Source: an uncultured Selenomonadaceae bacterium (lineage in GTDB: Bacteria > Bacillota > Negativicutes > Selenomonadales > Selenomonadaceae). Taken from it: DNA of 7,803 nt. The stretch's first letter is position 1, and each line of letters opens with the position of its first letter. The notes below the pieces were generated by a model that saw only the letters and a program-made list of their open reading frames with translations, had not been told where the DNA came from and did not search any database. The stretch spans positions 1 to 7,803 of the forward strand of contig CACZOL010000217.1 of assembly GCA_902782705.1 (NCBI GenBank), written 5' to 3'. The position numbers and the translations under genes were made by a program. Below, piece by piece: positions 1 to 6,151 of the stretch.

Positions 1-190
1 GATACTCCAGAATGAAGTGATCCCGCCGAATTCATTGGTCGCGGGCGTTCCGGGAAAAGTGCGCCGGACGATCGACCGTATCGACGCGATCCATGCGCAG
101 GCGCTCAAGTACAAATACGAGTGGGCCGTCGGCTACGGCGTAAAGCCGGATATCGAGGGCGAGATGTATCACGGGGAGAAGATTGTATAA
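1..190 (+). CDS. Hexapeptide-repeat (gamma-carbonic-anhydrase-like) protein, C-terminal fragment
   Basis: This is the last 62 codons of a gene entering from the left edge; the reading frame starts at base 2 and ends at TAA 188-190. The fragment opens with a VIPPNSLVAGVPGKVRR stretch. That matches the end of the left-handed beta-helix in the gamma-carbonic anhydrase/YrdA/PaaY family, where an IPPxSLVVGxPAK-type motif precedes a C-terminal helix. A helical tail (DAIHAQALKYKYEWAVGYG) and a hydrophilic end follow. In full-length relatives, metal-binding histidines sit in the earlier beta-helix turns, which lie outside the window, so enzymatic activity cannot be judged. Other hexapeptide acyltransferases end similarly, but the long HAQALKYK-type tail favours the carbonic-anhydrase-like group. 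The 82-base gap to rfbD holds no convincing terminator or promoter, so the two genes could share a transcript. Confidence 0.7.
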   Translation, partial: ILQNEVIPPNSLVAGVPGKVRRTIDRIDAIHAQALKYKYEWAVGYGVKPDIEGEMYHGEKIV

Positions 191-272
191 GCTGACGCAA
201 AAATCTCTCGGCAGGACTGAAGGTTGTCGTCAGGAGAGGAATCATTGTTAATTTTAAACTGGAGTTGATACG

Positions 273-1154
273 GTGAAAGCGCTTGTGACGGGCGTGACGG
301 GACAGCTCGGCTTCGATGTGATGCGCGTGCTTTCTGCGCGCGGCGTGGAAGCAATCGGCGCGACGCGGGAAGCGGCGCCGCTGGACGATCCGGCGCGCAC
401 GAAGGCGTTTGTCGTCGCTTCGCGGCCGGACGTGGTGTTTCATTGCGCGGCGTATACGGCGGTGGACCGTGCGGAGGATGAGCGCGAGCTCTGTCATACC
501 GTGAACGCTTCGGCGACGGGGGCTATTGCCGAAGCGTGCGAGGAAATCGGCGCGAAGCTCATCTATATCAGCACCGATTACGTTTTCCCGGGAACGGGCG
601 AGGCGTTTTACGAGACGGACGACGAGACGGCGCCGTGCAATGCATACGGCGCGTCGAAGCTCGCCGGGGAGCGCGCCGTGAGGAAGGCGATGACGTCGGG
701 GCGCTTTTATATCGTGCGGACGTCTTGGGTTTTCGGCGTTCACGGCAAGAATTTCATTCGCACGATTCTCGGGCTCGCAGAGACGAGATCCGAGCTGACG
801 GTAGTGGACGACCAGGTCGGCTCGCCGACCTATACGGCGGATTTGGCCGGGCTTTTGGCGGATATGGCGGCAAGCGAGAATTTCGGCGTTTACCATGCGA
901 CGAACGAGGGCGTCTGCTCATGGGCGGAGCTGGCGGTGGAGGCGATTCGCCGGCGCGGGCTTCGGACGAAAGTGACGCCCGTTTCGTCGGATATGTATCC
1001 GACGAGAGCGACGCGCCCGAAGAATTCCCGGCTGTCGAAAGCGTCCTTGGACGCGGCGGGCTTTCGGCGCCTGCCGGACTGGAAAGACGCGGTGCGGCGC
1101 TATCTGACGGCTTTGGAAGATATAGAGAATAAAACGACGAGGGAGTCTTTATGA
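273..1154 (+). CDS. rfbD: dTDP-4-dehydrorhamnose reductase
   Basis: The 293-residue product matches the usual RfbD/RmlD length. The family reduces dTDP-4-dehydro-L-rhamnose to dTDP-L-rhamnose with NAD(P)H, the last step in making the rhamnose donor for surface polysaccharides, in the cytoplasm. The sequence shows an N-terminal Rossmann motif GVTGQLG (residues 7-13), a STDYVF stretch (100-105, Thr101 the likely catalytic Thr), the SDR catalytic pair YGASK (Tyr125, Lys129), a DDQVGSPTYT stretch typical of RmlD, and a C-terminal RPKNS motif (248-252) where the family has RPxxS. The start is GTG at 273, with GGAG at 261-264 eight bases upstream. The stop overlaps the galE start as ATGA (1151-1154), indicating translational coupling. 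rfbA, rfbB and rfbC are not in the window; they may lie to the left or elsewhere. Confidence 0.92.
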   Translation: MKALVTGVTGQLGFDVMRVLSARGVEAIGATREAAPLDDPARTKAFVVASRPDVVFHCAAYTAVDRAEDERELCHTVNASATGAIAEACEEIGAKLIYISTDYVFPGTGEAFYETDDETAPCNAYGASKLAGERAVRKAMTSGRFYIVRTSWVFGVHGKNFIRTILGLAETRSELTVVDDQVGSPTYTADLAGLLADMAASENFGVYHATNEGVCSWAELAVEAIRRRGLRTKVTPVSSDMYPTRATRPKNSRLSKASLDAAGFRRLPDWKDAVRRYLTALEDIENKTTRESL

Positions 1155-2101
1155 AGGTTTTGGTTACGGGAGGCGCGGGCTTTATCGGCTCGCATCTGAT
1201 GCGGTATTTGAAGGCGCGCGGCGACGAACCGACGGCGCTGGACAATTTGTCGACGGGACGCCGCGAGCATCTGGCGGACGACATGGAGTTCATCGAGATG
1301 GACGTCCGCGACGAACGGCTTGCGGGCGTGGTCGCGACGGGGCAGTACGATGCGATTGTGCATTTGGCGGGGCAGACGCTTGTCTCGGATTCGCTGGACG
1401 ATCCTGCCGCCGACGCAGACAGCAATGTGCTCGGCACGGTCCGCGTGCTGGAGGCGGCGCGGCAGAGCGGCGTGAAGCGCGTCGTTTTCTCGTCGACGGC
1501 GGCGGCTTACGGGGATGCGCCGGAGCGCGATCTTCCGATCAAGGAGGCGCACAAGCTCGCGCCGATGTCGTTCTACGGCCTGTCGAAGGTGACGGCGGAG
1601 CGGTATCTGGAGCTTTACCATCAGTGCTTCGGGCTTGACTATGTGGCGCTCCGTTTCGCGAATGTCTATGGCGAGCGGCAGGGCGACGGCGGAGAGGGCG
1701 GCGTCATCAGTATTTTTACGCGGCTTGTCGCTGCGGGCGAGGAGATCACGATTTTCGGCGATGGGGAACAGACACGGGATTTCATCTATGCGGGCGATAT
1801 TGCGTCGGGCGTCGCGGCGGCGCTGACTACGGCGCAGGCAAACGTCGTCTACAATCTAAGCACGCAGACACAGACGAGCCTTCGGGAACTCGTGGACGTG
1901 CTCTCGAACGTCGCCGGCCGGCAGATCATCCCGAAATACGGGCCGGAGCGTCCGGGCGATATTTATAAGTCGTCGCTGTCGAACGCGCGGGCGAAGCGCG
2001 GTCTTGGCTGGAAACCGACCGTTTCACTGGAGGAAGGACTTCGCCGGACGTACCGGTATTTTTATGAGAACTTGGCGAATCAAGCCCGCAAGGGGGAGTG
2101 A
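1151..2101 (+). CDS. galE: UDP-glucose 4-epimerase (extended SDR)
   Basis: The 316-residue protein is an extended short-chain dehydrogenase/reductase. It has the NAD-binding GGAGFIG motif (7-13) followed by LDNLSTG, FSSTAAAYG (Thr116 at the catalytic Ser/Thr position), and YGLSK with Tyr142 and Lys146 as the catalytic pair. A NVYGERQ stretch and the FIYAGDIA motif typical of GalE follow. GalE interconverts UDP-glucose and UDP-galactose, feeding galactose into polysaccharide. The length and the RPGD near the C-terminus fit the bacterial GalE group; a related UDP-sugar epimerase (for example UDP-GlcNAc or UDP-glucuronate 4-epimerase) cannot be excluded from sequence alone. The ATG lies inside the rfbD stop, with GAGGGAG (1139-1145) five bases upstream. 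The galU product made downstream in the window is this enzyme's substrate. Confidence 0.85.
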   Translation: MKVLVTGGAGFIGSHLMRYLKARGDEPTALDNLSTGRREHLADDMEFIEMDVRDERLAGVVATGQYDAIVHLAGQTLVSDSLDDPAADADSNVLGTVRVLEAARQSGVKRVVFSSTAAAYGDAPERDLPIKEAHKLAPMSFYGLSKVTAERYLELYHQCFGLDYVALRFANVYGERQGDGGEGGVISIFTRLVAAGEEITIFGDGEQTRDFIYAGDIASGVAAALTTAQANVVYNLSTQTQTSLRELVDVLSNVAGRQIIPKYGPERPGDIYKSSLSNARAKRGLGWKPTVSLEEGLRRTYRYFYENLANQARKGE

Positions 2102-2171
2102 TTCCTTGGGGACCCGGCGCAAAATGAAGGTTTGCGCGCAGCTTGAAGTTTAAGGAAAAGAAGGAAACGTT

Positions 2172-2264
2172 GTGAGCGATTTAAGAATAAAGCGCGCGGG
2201 GCGAAACGGCTTGTCCCGTGCGCAGGGCAAAGCCGCTCCCTTTGGGAAGGGGGCGGCTTTGTGA
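2172..2264 (+). CDS. Candidate 30-codon leader ORF overlapping the ydcF-like start
   Basis: A GTG at 2172 opens a 30-codon frame ending at TGA 2262-2264, which overlaps the GTG start of the next gene as GTGA. AAGGAA (2161-2166) sits five bases upstream as a fair SD. The predicted peptide is basic and small (begins MSDLRIKRAGRNGLS, ends FGKGAAL). It has no signal peptide, no recognised domain and no codon run of a single amino acid as seen in amino-acid attenuators. The frame passes through the whole folded region described at 2192-2260, so a ribosome translating it would open the hairpin covering the next gene's SD. Whether it is translated is inference; a chance ORF of this size in GC-rich DNA is quite possible. 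Confidence 0.3.
   Translation: MSDLRIKRAGRNGLSRAQGKAAPFGKGAAL
2192..2260 (+). promoter_or_regulatory. Structured leader with mutually exclusive hairpins (attenuator-like)
   Basis: Three stems can be drawn by hand. Hairpin A pairs 2192-2200 (GCGCGCGGG) with 2215-2223 (CCCGTGCGC), nine pairs with one G-U. Hairpin C pairs 2229-2242 with 2247-2260, fourteen pairs with one G-U and a four-base loop. Hairpin B pairs CGGCTT (2207-2212) with AAGCCG (2230-2235) and CCC (2215-2217) with GGG (2225-2227), around a small internal loop. B shares bases with both A and C, so A+C and B are alternative folds, the 1:2, 2:3, 3:4 logic of classical attenuators. The SD of the downstream gene (AAGGGGG, 2247-2253) lies in the 3' arm of hairpin C. 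Pairing is seen in sequence; regulation is inferred. Confidence 0.4.
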
Positions 2265-2274
2265 TATATTTTTT
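2229..2274 (+). terminator. Possible intrinsic terminator or SD-sequestering hairpin
   Basis: A 14-bp stem (2229-2242 with 2247-2260; AAAGCCGC against GCGGCTTT at its base) closes a TGGG tetraloop. After the stem come GTGATATA and six T residues (2269-2274). The eight-base gap between stem and T-run is longer than in a textbook intrinsic terminator, so efficiency is uncertain. Termination here would stop transcripts within the first codons of the ydcF-like gene, insulating it from galE. The same stem buries that gene's SD, so it could act on translation instead of, or in addition to, transcription. Confidence 0.4.
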
Positions 2275-3022
2275 GAAATTCGGCGCGGCCTTCGTAATGC
2301 CGCCGGGCATTTTTATCCTGTTGTTCCTCTGGATTTCCTATAAGCTTTTTCGGCGGAGGGAGCAAGGGCTTGCAGCGGCGCTTCTCGTCGCATCGCTGAT
2401 GCTTTACGCGCTTTCGACGTCTTTCGTCTCGTCGGCGCTGATGCGGAACTTGGAATCGGCGTATCTGCCGCCGGAGAATCCGTCGGGCGATGTGATCGTG
2501 ACGCTGGGCGGCGGCGCGACGCAGGACACGCCCGACATGGACGGGAAAGGCGGCCTGACGGACGGGGCGTCGAGCCGTCTGCTCACGGCGGCGCGGCTCT
2601 ATCATCGGCTGCATGTTCCCGTGCTCATTACGGGCGGGCAAGTCTTCGAGGACTGGGGCGCGGAAGCTTTGATCGCGCGCCGCCTTTTGCTGGGACTCGG
2701 CGTGCCGGAACGCGATATCATCGTGGAAACGGAGAGCAAGACGACGGGGCAGAATGCGGCGTACACGGCTGCGATATTGAAAAGGTATGGGCTTTCCAGA
2801 CCGATTCTCGTGACGTCGGCGTTTCACATGAAGCGGTCGGTATTGAATTTCGAGAAGAACGGCGTTGCGGTTACGCCGTATCCTACGGGTTATCGGGTAA
2901 ACGTATCGACGCGGGCGCTCCATTATACGCGGTTCACTCCGCAGGCGTATCATCTGGACAACAGCGTTTGCGTGCTGCAGGAAGAATTGCGGTATTGGGT
3001 GACAAGGCTGACCGGGTTTTAG
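2261..3022 (+). CDS. YdcF/ElyC-like DUF218 membrane protein
   Basis: The 253-residue protein has two hydrophobic N-terminal segments (about 5-27 and 37-60) separated by a basic SYKLFRRR loop. These precede a DUF218 domain beginning DVIVTLGGG (77-85). Further DUF218 hallmarks are the E-x-x-S-x-x-T-x-x-N motif (Glu156, Ser159, Thr162, Asn165) and VTSAFHMKR (184 onward, His189). The family includes E. coli SanA, YdcF and ElyC; ElyC affects envelope assembly and lipid-carrier-dependent peptidoglycan synthesis, but the biochemical activity is not settled. The domain probably lies outside the inner membrane, anchored by the two helices. The GTG at 2261 is the first possible start in its frame (the frame closes upstream at TGA 2144-2146 with no NTG between), and AAGGGGG lies seven bases upstream. 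Starting at Met13 would cut the first membrane segment. The stop codon's last base is the first base of a 167-bp palindrome. Confidence 0.85.
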   Translation: MIYFLKFGAAFVMPPGIFILLFLWISYKLFRRREQGLAAALLVASLMLYALSTSFVSSALMRNLESAYLPPENPSGDVIVTLGGGATQDTPDMDGKGGLTDGASSRLLTAARLYHRLHVPVLITGGQVFEDWGAEALIARRLLLGLGVPERDIIVETESKTTGQNAAYTAAILKRYGLSRPILVTSAFHMKRSVLNFEKNGVAVTPYPTGYRVNVSTRALHYTRFTPQAYHLDNSVCVLQEELRYWVTRLTGF

Positions 3023-3188
3023 AGGAAACGCTGAACAAGTCCCGCCGTGTCCATGCCGGGTCTTTTCCCGCCATGCTTCGTCAAAGCGCTCTTGACGTAG
3101 CGCTCTGGCTACGACTTCGAGCCCTTTTCCTAGCCTGACGAAAAAATACCTCGGCATGGCCGCGACTTGACTTATTCATCGTTTCCTC
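3022..3188. repeat. 167-bp palindromic intergenic element (MITE-like)
   Basis: The ends are exact inverted copies, GAGGAAACG (3022-3030) and CGTTTCCTC (3180-3188). The outer 38 bases of each arm match at 30 of 38 positions when one is reverse-complemented, including eight-base blocks such as CCATGCCG. Weaker complementarity continues inward to an apex stem CGTAGC (3096-3101)/GCTACG (3108-3113) with a six-base loop, so the whole unit can fold as one long hairpin centred near 3105. It has no coding capacity, no T-run and no clear target-site duplication. This layout fits a non-autonomous palindromic repeat of the MITE or large-REP type. Copy number elsewhere in the genome cannot be seen. It abuts the ydcF-like stop and could act as an RNA 3'-end stabiliser. 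Confidence 0.6.
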
Positions 3189-3194
3189 GATGCG

Positions 3195-3223
3195 TTCTTG
3201 TAACGATTTTCATAAGCTACAAT
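3195..3223 (+). promoter_or_regulatory. Weak promoter candidate for the MATE gene
   Basis: TACAAT (3218-3223) matches five of six positions of the -10 consensus and lies in a locally AT-rich stretch just after the palindromic element. The hexamer 17 bases upstream, TTCTTG (3195-3200), is a poor -35, and there is no TGn extension. Transcription from here would leave a leader of roughly 85 bases before the MATE start. The call rests mostly on the -10 and on position after a likely transcript end. Confidence 0.25.
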
Positions 3224-3235
3224 AAAAGAAAGATA

Positions 3236-3324
3236 ATTTTATGGCGAAAGTGGAGAAGCTGCGTCAAGCGGCGCAATAACGCACACGGAGATTTAGACAA
3301 GCTGGGGGGATTTTATGGCGAAAG
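3236..3324 (+). repeat. 15-bp direct repeat of the MATE start region with a 12-codon mini-ORF
   Basis: ATTTTATGGCGAAAG occurs at 3236-3250 and again at 3310-3324, where it contains the start and first codons of the MATE gene. The upstream copy opens a 12-codon frame (MAKVEKLRQAAQ, 3241-3279) ending in TAA. Only the downstream copy has a strong SD (GGGGGGA, 3304-3310). The upstream copy has just a purine-rich AAAGAAAGA, so it is probably poorly translated. It could be a decoy or leader start, or a scar of a small duplication. Confidence 0.4.
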
Positions 3325-4673
3325 ATATGACCGAAGGGAAGCCTTGGAAGCTGATCTTCTTTTTCGCGCTGCCGCTGATTGCGGGCAATATGGTACAGCA
3401 GATGTACGCTTTCGTCGATACGTTTCTCGTCGGGCGGTTTCTCGGCGTGCAAGCGCTGGCGGCGGTGGGCTGTACGGGCTGCCTGATGTTCCTTCTGATC
3501 GGCTTCGTGATGGGCATGACGACGGGACTCGCGATACGGACAGGGCAGGCCTTCGGCGCGAAAGACGAGGAAGGCGTCCGGCGAAGCGCCGCGGCCTGCG
3601 TCGTACTTTCCATCGTGATGGCGATGGGGTTGACCGTCGTAGGACTGTTTGCCGTGCGTCCGGTGCTGACGGCGCTCGATACGCCGCCGGAAATATTTGA
3701 GGACGCGGCGGCCTTCATTTCCATTATTTGTGCGGGCGTGCCGCTGATGAGCCTGTTTGCCATGCAGACGAATCTGATTCGTGCGCTGGGCGACAGCCGA
3801 TTGGCGACAATCATGCTCTCCGGCGGTCTTGTCATCAATATCATCTTCGAGCCGATTTTCCTTCTGGTACTCGAGCTCGGCGTGCCGGGCGCGGCCTTGG
3901 CGACGGCGGCGTCGCAGGTGATCGCGAACCTGGTCTGTTTCTTTTACATTCGACGCCATATTTCCCTGCTCTGGATTCGCCGTGAAGACTGGCGGCTGAC
4001 GAAAAGGGAACTGTGGGAGCATGCGCGTATCGGATATACCATGGGCTTCCAGTCGTCCGTAGTGGCGCTCGGCGCGATCATCCTGCAAGGCGCGCTGAAC
4101 GGGCTCGGACCGCAGTCGATTGCCGCCTATGCCGCAGCGCAGCGCGTGGACGCGGTGGCGGTCATGCCGATGATTTCCTTCGGCATGGCGATGGCGACGT
4201 ATACGGCGCAAAATTTCGGCGCGCGCCGCCTCTCGCGCATTCGTGCGGGCGTTAAGTCCTGCATCATGATGTCGGGCACATTCAGCATCCTAGCGGCGGC
4301 GTTCAATATCCTGTGCGGCGGATTCGTGATTGAAGGCTTTGTCGGTGCGGGAGAAGCGGAGGTCGTGGAGATGGGACGCACGTTTCTCACGGTGAACGGC
4401 CTTTGTTATATCGTGTTGTCGCTTCTCTTCATTTTCCGTTTCACGCTGCAGGGGCTTGGGCAGGCGGTCGTGCCGACGCTTGCGGGACTCATGGAACTCT
4501 TGATGCGTGCGCTGGCGGCGATCTTCCTGATCGACCGGTTCGGCTATCTCGGCGCGTGTTTTGCAAATCCGATGGCGTGGGTCGGCGCGTGCGTGCCCCT
4601 GCTCATCGCGTATTCGATTACGAGAAAAACGCTTAAGGAGTCGCCGGCGGCGGCCGGCAACGAAACGGTGTGA
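3315..4673 (+). CDS. MATE-family multidrug/cation antiporter
   Basis: The 452-residue polytopic membrane protein has the length and 12-helix pattern of the MATE family. The N-terminus contains the first-helix signature, with LPLIAGNMVQQMYAFVDTFLVG (roughly residues 17-38) followed by LGVQALAAVG. A second pseudo-repeat starts near residue 236 (RIGYTMGFQSSVVALGAIILQ, then AQRVDAVAVMP). MATE transporters export cationic drugs or metabolites in exchange for Na+ or H+; the substrate here cannot be read from sequence. The ATG is preceded by GGGGGGA (3304-3310) four bases upstream. The neighbours make activated sugars, but this is MATE and not the Wzx type of polysaccharide flippase, although both belong to the MOP superfamily. 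The C-terminus (SPAAAGNETV) is short and hydrophilic and is encoded over a GC-rich palindrome (4643-4658). Confidence 0.9.
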   Translation: MAKDMTEGKPWKLIFFFALPLIAGNMVQQMYAFVDTFLVGRFLGVQALAAVGCTGCLMFLLIGFVMGMTTGLAIRTGQAFGAKDEEGVRRSAAACVVLSIVMAMGLTVVGLFAVRPVLTALDTPPEIFEDAAAFISIICAGVPLMSLFAMQTNLIRALGDSRLATIMLSGGLVINIIFEPIFLLVLELGVPGAALATAASQVIANLVCFFYIRRHISLLWIRREDWRLTKRELWEHARIGYTMGFQSSVVALGAIILQGALNGLGPQSIAAYAAAQRVDAVAVMPMISFGMAMATYTAQNFGARRLSRIRAGVKSCIMMSGTFSILAAAFNILCGGFVIEGFVGAGEAEVVEMGRTFLTVNGLCYIVLSLLFIFRFTLQGLGQAVVPTLAGLMELLMRALAAIFLIDRFGYLGACFANPMAWVGACVPLLIAYSITRKTLKESPAAAGNETV

Positions 4674-4742
4674 ATCGACGGCCTTTTCGCCTAACGGGCA
4701 GGACAAAAATTTTATTTTTTTGGAAAATTTTTAGAGGATTTT
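4674..4742 (+). other. A/T-tract-rich stretch after the MATE gene
   Basis: Runs of A or T at 4705-4713, 4715-4721, 4724-4732 and 4739-4744 form an AT-rich island in otherwise GC-rich DNA. A weak GCC/GGC stem near 4689-4699 before the first T-run might serve as a poor terminator for the MATE transcript, but no strong hairpin can be drawn. The tracts lie directly upstream of the putative -35 of the mutase promoter, where they could act as an UP-like or bent-DNA element. Confidence 0.3.
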
Positions 4743-4777
4743 TTGCCTATGCGGCGAAATAATCAATATATATTGAT
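4743..4777 (+). promoter_or_regulatory. Putative promoter with a palindromic operator for the mutase operon
   Basis: TTGCCT (4743-4748, four of six to the -35 consensus) is followed after 18 bases by TATATA (4767-4772). The -10 lies inside a perfect 16-bp palindrome, ATCAATATATATTGAT (4762-4777). A repressor bound there would block polymerase. The transcript would start only about 15-20 bases before the gene, with the SD GGAGGGG at 4784-4790. The palindrome is a fact of the sequence; its use as an operator is inferred. It resembles an FNR/CRP half-site pair turned inside out, so it is not a standard FNR box. Confidence 0.4.
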
Positions 4778-4795
4778 AAAAACGGAGGGGTTTTT

Positions 4796-6148
4796 ATGGA
4801 GCTCAGCAGAAAAGGATTCGGTGCGTACGATGTGCGCGGCCTTTATCCCGAAGAGGTCAACGAGGAGCTCGCTTATCGCGTCGGGAAAGCGTTCGTTCAG
4901 CTTTTGGGTGCGAAACGCGTGGCGGTCGGTCACGACATCCGGCTGTCCGGCCCTTCCATTTCCGAAGCGCTGACGCGCGGCCTGACGGAATCGGGCTGCG
5001 ACGTGGTGGACATCGGGCAATGCGGCACGGAGATGATTTATTTCGCCACGTTCCATTTGGGACTCGACGGCGGGATCATGGTCACGGCAAGCCACAATCC
5101 GAAGAATTACAACGGCATGAAGCTCGTCCGCGAGAAAGCGATCCCGATTTCCAGCGACACCGGCCTGAAGGATATTGAAGATCTTGCCATCGCGGGGAAT
5201 TTCAAGCCCTATGACGGACCGAAAGGCAAGGTCGAGAAGCGGGATGTGACGGAGGCGTATGTCGACCATCTGTTGACTTATATCGACGCAAAAGCGCTGA
5301 AGCCGATGACGGTAGTCGTGAACGCCGGAAACGGCGCGGCGGGGCCGATCCTCGACGTATTGGAAAAGAAACTTCCCGTGAAGCTCGTCAAAGTCTACAA
5401 CGAGCCGGACGGCAACTTCCCGAACGGCGTGCCGAATCCGATCCTGCCGGAAAACCGCGACGCGACGGCAAAGGCCGTGCGCGAGCACAAAGCGGCCATG
5501 GGCTTCGCCTGGGACGGCGACTTCGACCGCTGCTTCCTCTTTGACGAAAAAGGCGGCTTCATCGAGGGCTATTATATGGTCGGCTTCCTCGCCCAGTCGT
5601 TCCTGAAAAAGAATCCGGGCGGCAAGGTCATTTACGATCCGCGCCTGACATGGAATACGATCGAGATCGCCGAAAAACTCGGCGGCGTGCCGGTCATGTG
5701 CAAGAGCGGGCACGCGTTCATCAAGGACAAGATGCGTAAAGAAGACGCGGTGTACGGCGGCGAGATGAGCGCCCATCATTATCTCCGCAATTTCTCGTAC
5801 TGCGACAGCGGTATGCTCGTTTTCCTCACGACGATGGAGCTTGTGTCCGAGGCGGGCAAGACTGTTTCGGAGCTCATGGCGGAGCGCATGGCGAAATTCC
5901 CGTGCAGCGGCGAGATCAATTCGACGGTGGACGACGCGAAAGCGATCATCGCGAAGCTCGAAGCGGAATACGGTCCGAAGGGTAAAGTCAACAAAGTGGA
6001 CGGCCTTTCGGTAGAGTTCGACGTTTGGCGGTTCAACCTGCGCATGTCCAACACGGAGCCGGTGATCCGCCTCAACGTGGAGACGAAGGGCGACGAGAAG
6101 CTCTTGAAGGAAAAGACGGACGAGTTACTTGCCAAGATTAGAGGATAA
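4796..6148 (+). CDS. Phosphomannomutase/phosphoglucomutase (alpha-D-phosphohexomutase)
   Basis: The 450-residue product has the four-domain plan of the alpha-D-phosphohexomutase superfamily. It contains the phosphoserine loop TASHNP (97-102, Ser99), the Mg2+-binding loop DGDFDR (240-245), the sugar-specificity loop GEMSAHHY (322-329) and the phosphate-binding loop RMSNTEP (416-422). GEMSxHxY is typical of enzymes acting on both mannose and glucose phosphates (AlgC-like). The reaction moves phosphate between C6 and C1 of the hexose, giving mannose-1-P or glucose-1-P. Because galU follows immediately, glucose-1-P supply for UDP-glucose is the likeliest local role; no mannose-1-P guanylyltransferase is visible. 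The ATG is five bases after a strong SD, GGAGGGG (4784-4790). The gene is 101 bases from the galU start, across a hairpin repeat. Confidence 0.92.
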   Translation: MELSRKGFGAYDVRGLYPEEVNEELAYRVGKAFVQLLGAKRVAVGHDIRLSGPSISEALTRGLTESGCDVVDIGQCGTEMIYFATFHLGLDGGIMVTASHNPKNYNGMKLVREKAIPISSDTGLKDIEDLAIAGNFKPYDGPKGKVEKRDVTEAYVDHLLTYIDAKALKPMTVVVNAGNGAAGPILDVLEKKLPVKLVKVYNEPDGNFPNGVPNPILPENRDATAKAVREHKAAMGFAWDGDFDRCFLFDEKGGFIEGYYMVGFLAQSFLKKNPGGKVIYDPRLTWNTIEIAEKLGGVPVMCKSGHAFIKDKMRKEDAVYGGEMSAHHYLRNFSYCDSGMLVFLTTMELVSEAGKTVSELMAERMAKFPCSGEINSTVDDAKAIIAKLEAEYGPKGKVNKVDGLSVEFDVWRFNLRMSNTEPVIRLNVETKGDEKLLKEKTDELLAKIRG

Positions 6149-6151
6149 ATA

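Noticed and set aside
191..272. Promoter or terminator between the hexapeptide gene and rfbD
   Set aside because: Only a five-base CTCTC/GAGAG stem and no consensus -35/-10 pair could be found; nothing strong enough to annotate.
2124..2153. Nine-codon ORF (MKVCAQLEV) just after galE
   Set aside because: There is no convincing SD and it is too short to separate from chance; no coupling to a downstream gene.
2150..3157. 335-codon open frame on the minus strand opposite the ydcF-like gene
   Set aside because: It is arginine/histidine-rich with no family resemblance, lies opposite a clear DUF218 gene and extends through the palindromic element; this is typical of antisense frames in GC-rich DNA.
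3264..4211. 315-codon minus-strand frame opposite the MATE gene
   Set aside because: Composition is His/Arg-rich and low in hydrophobic residues, a mirror of a membrane-protein gene with GC-rich third positions.
4643..4658. GCCGGC...GCCGGC hairpin as the MATE terminator
   Set aside because: It lies within the coding sequence and is followed by AACGAAACGG, not a T-run; GC-rich Ala/Gly-type codons explain it.
3315..4673. Wzx-type polysaccharide flippase, suggested by the sugar-nucleotide neighbours
   Set aside because: The N-terminal helix signature and internal repeat are those of MATE exporters, and there are no glycosyltransferases or a Wzy polymerase in the window.
4762..4777. FNR or CRP box at the mutase promoter
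   Set aside because: The half-sites are in the order ATCAA...TTGAT, the reverse of the FNR consensus TTGAT...ATCAA, so the standard box is not present.
4763..5779. 338-codon open frame on the minus strand opposite the mutase gene
   Set aside because: The + strand frame holds all four phosphohexomutase motifs; the minus frame has biased composition and no recognisable domain.
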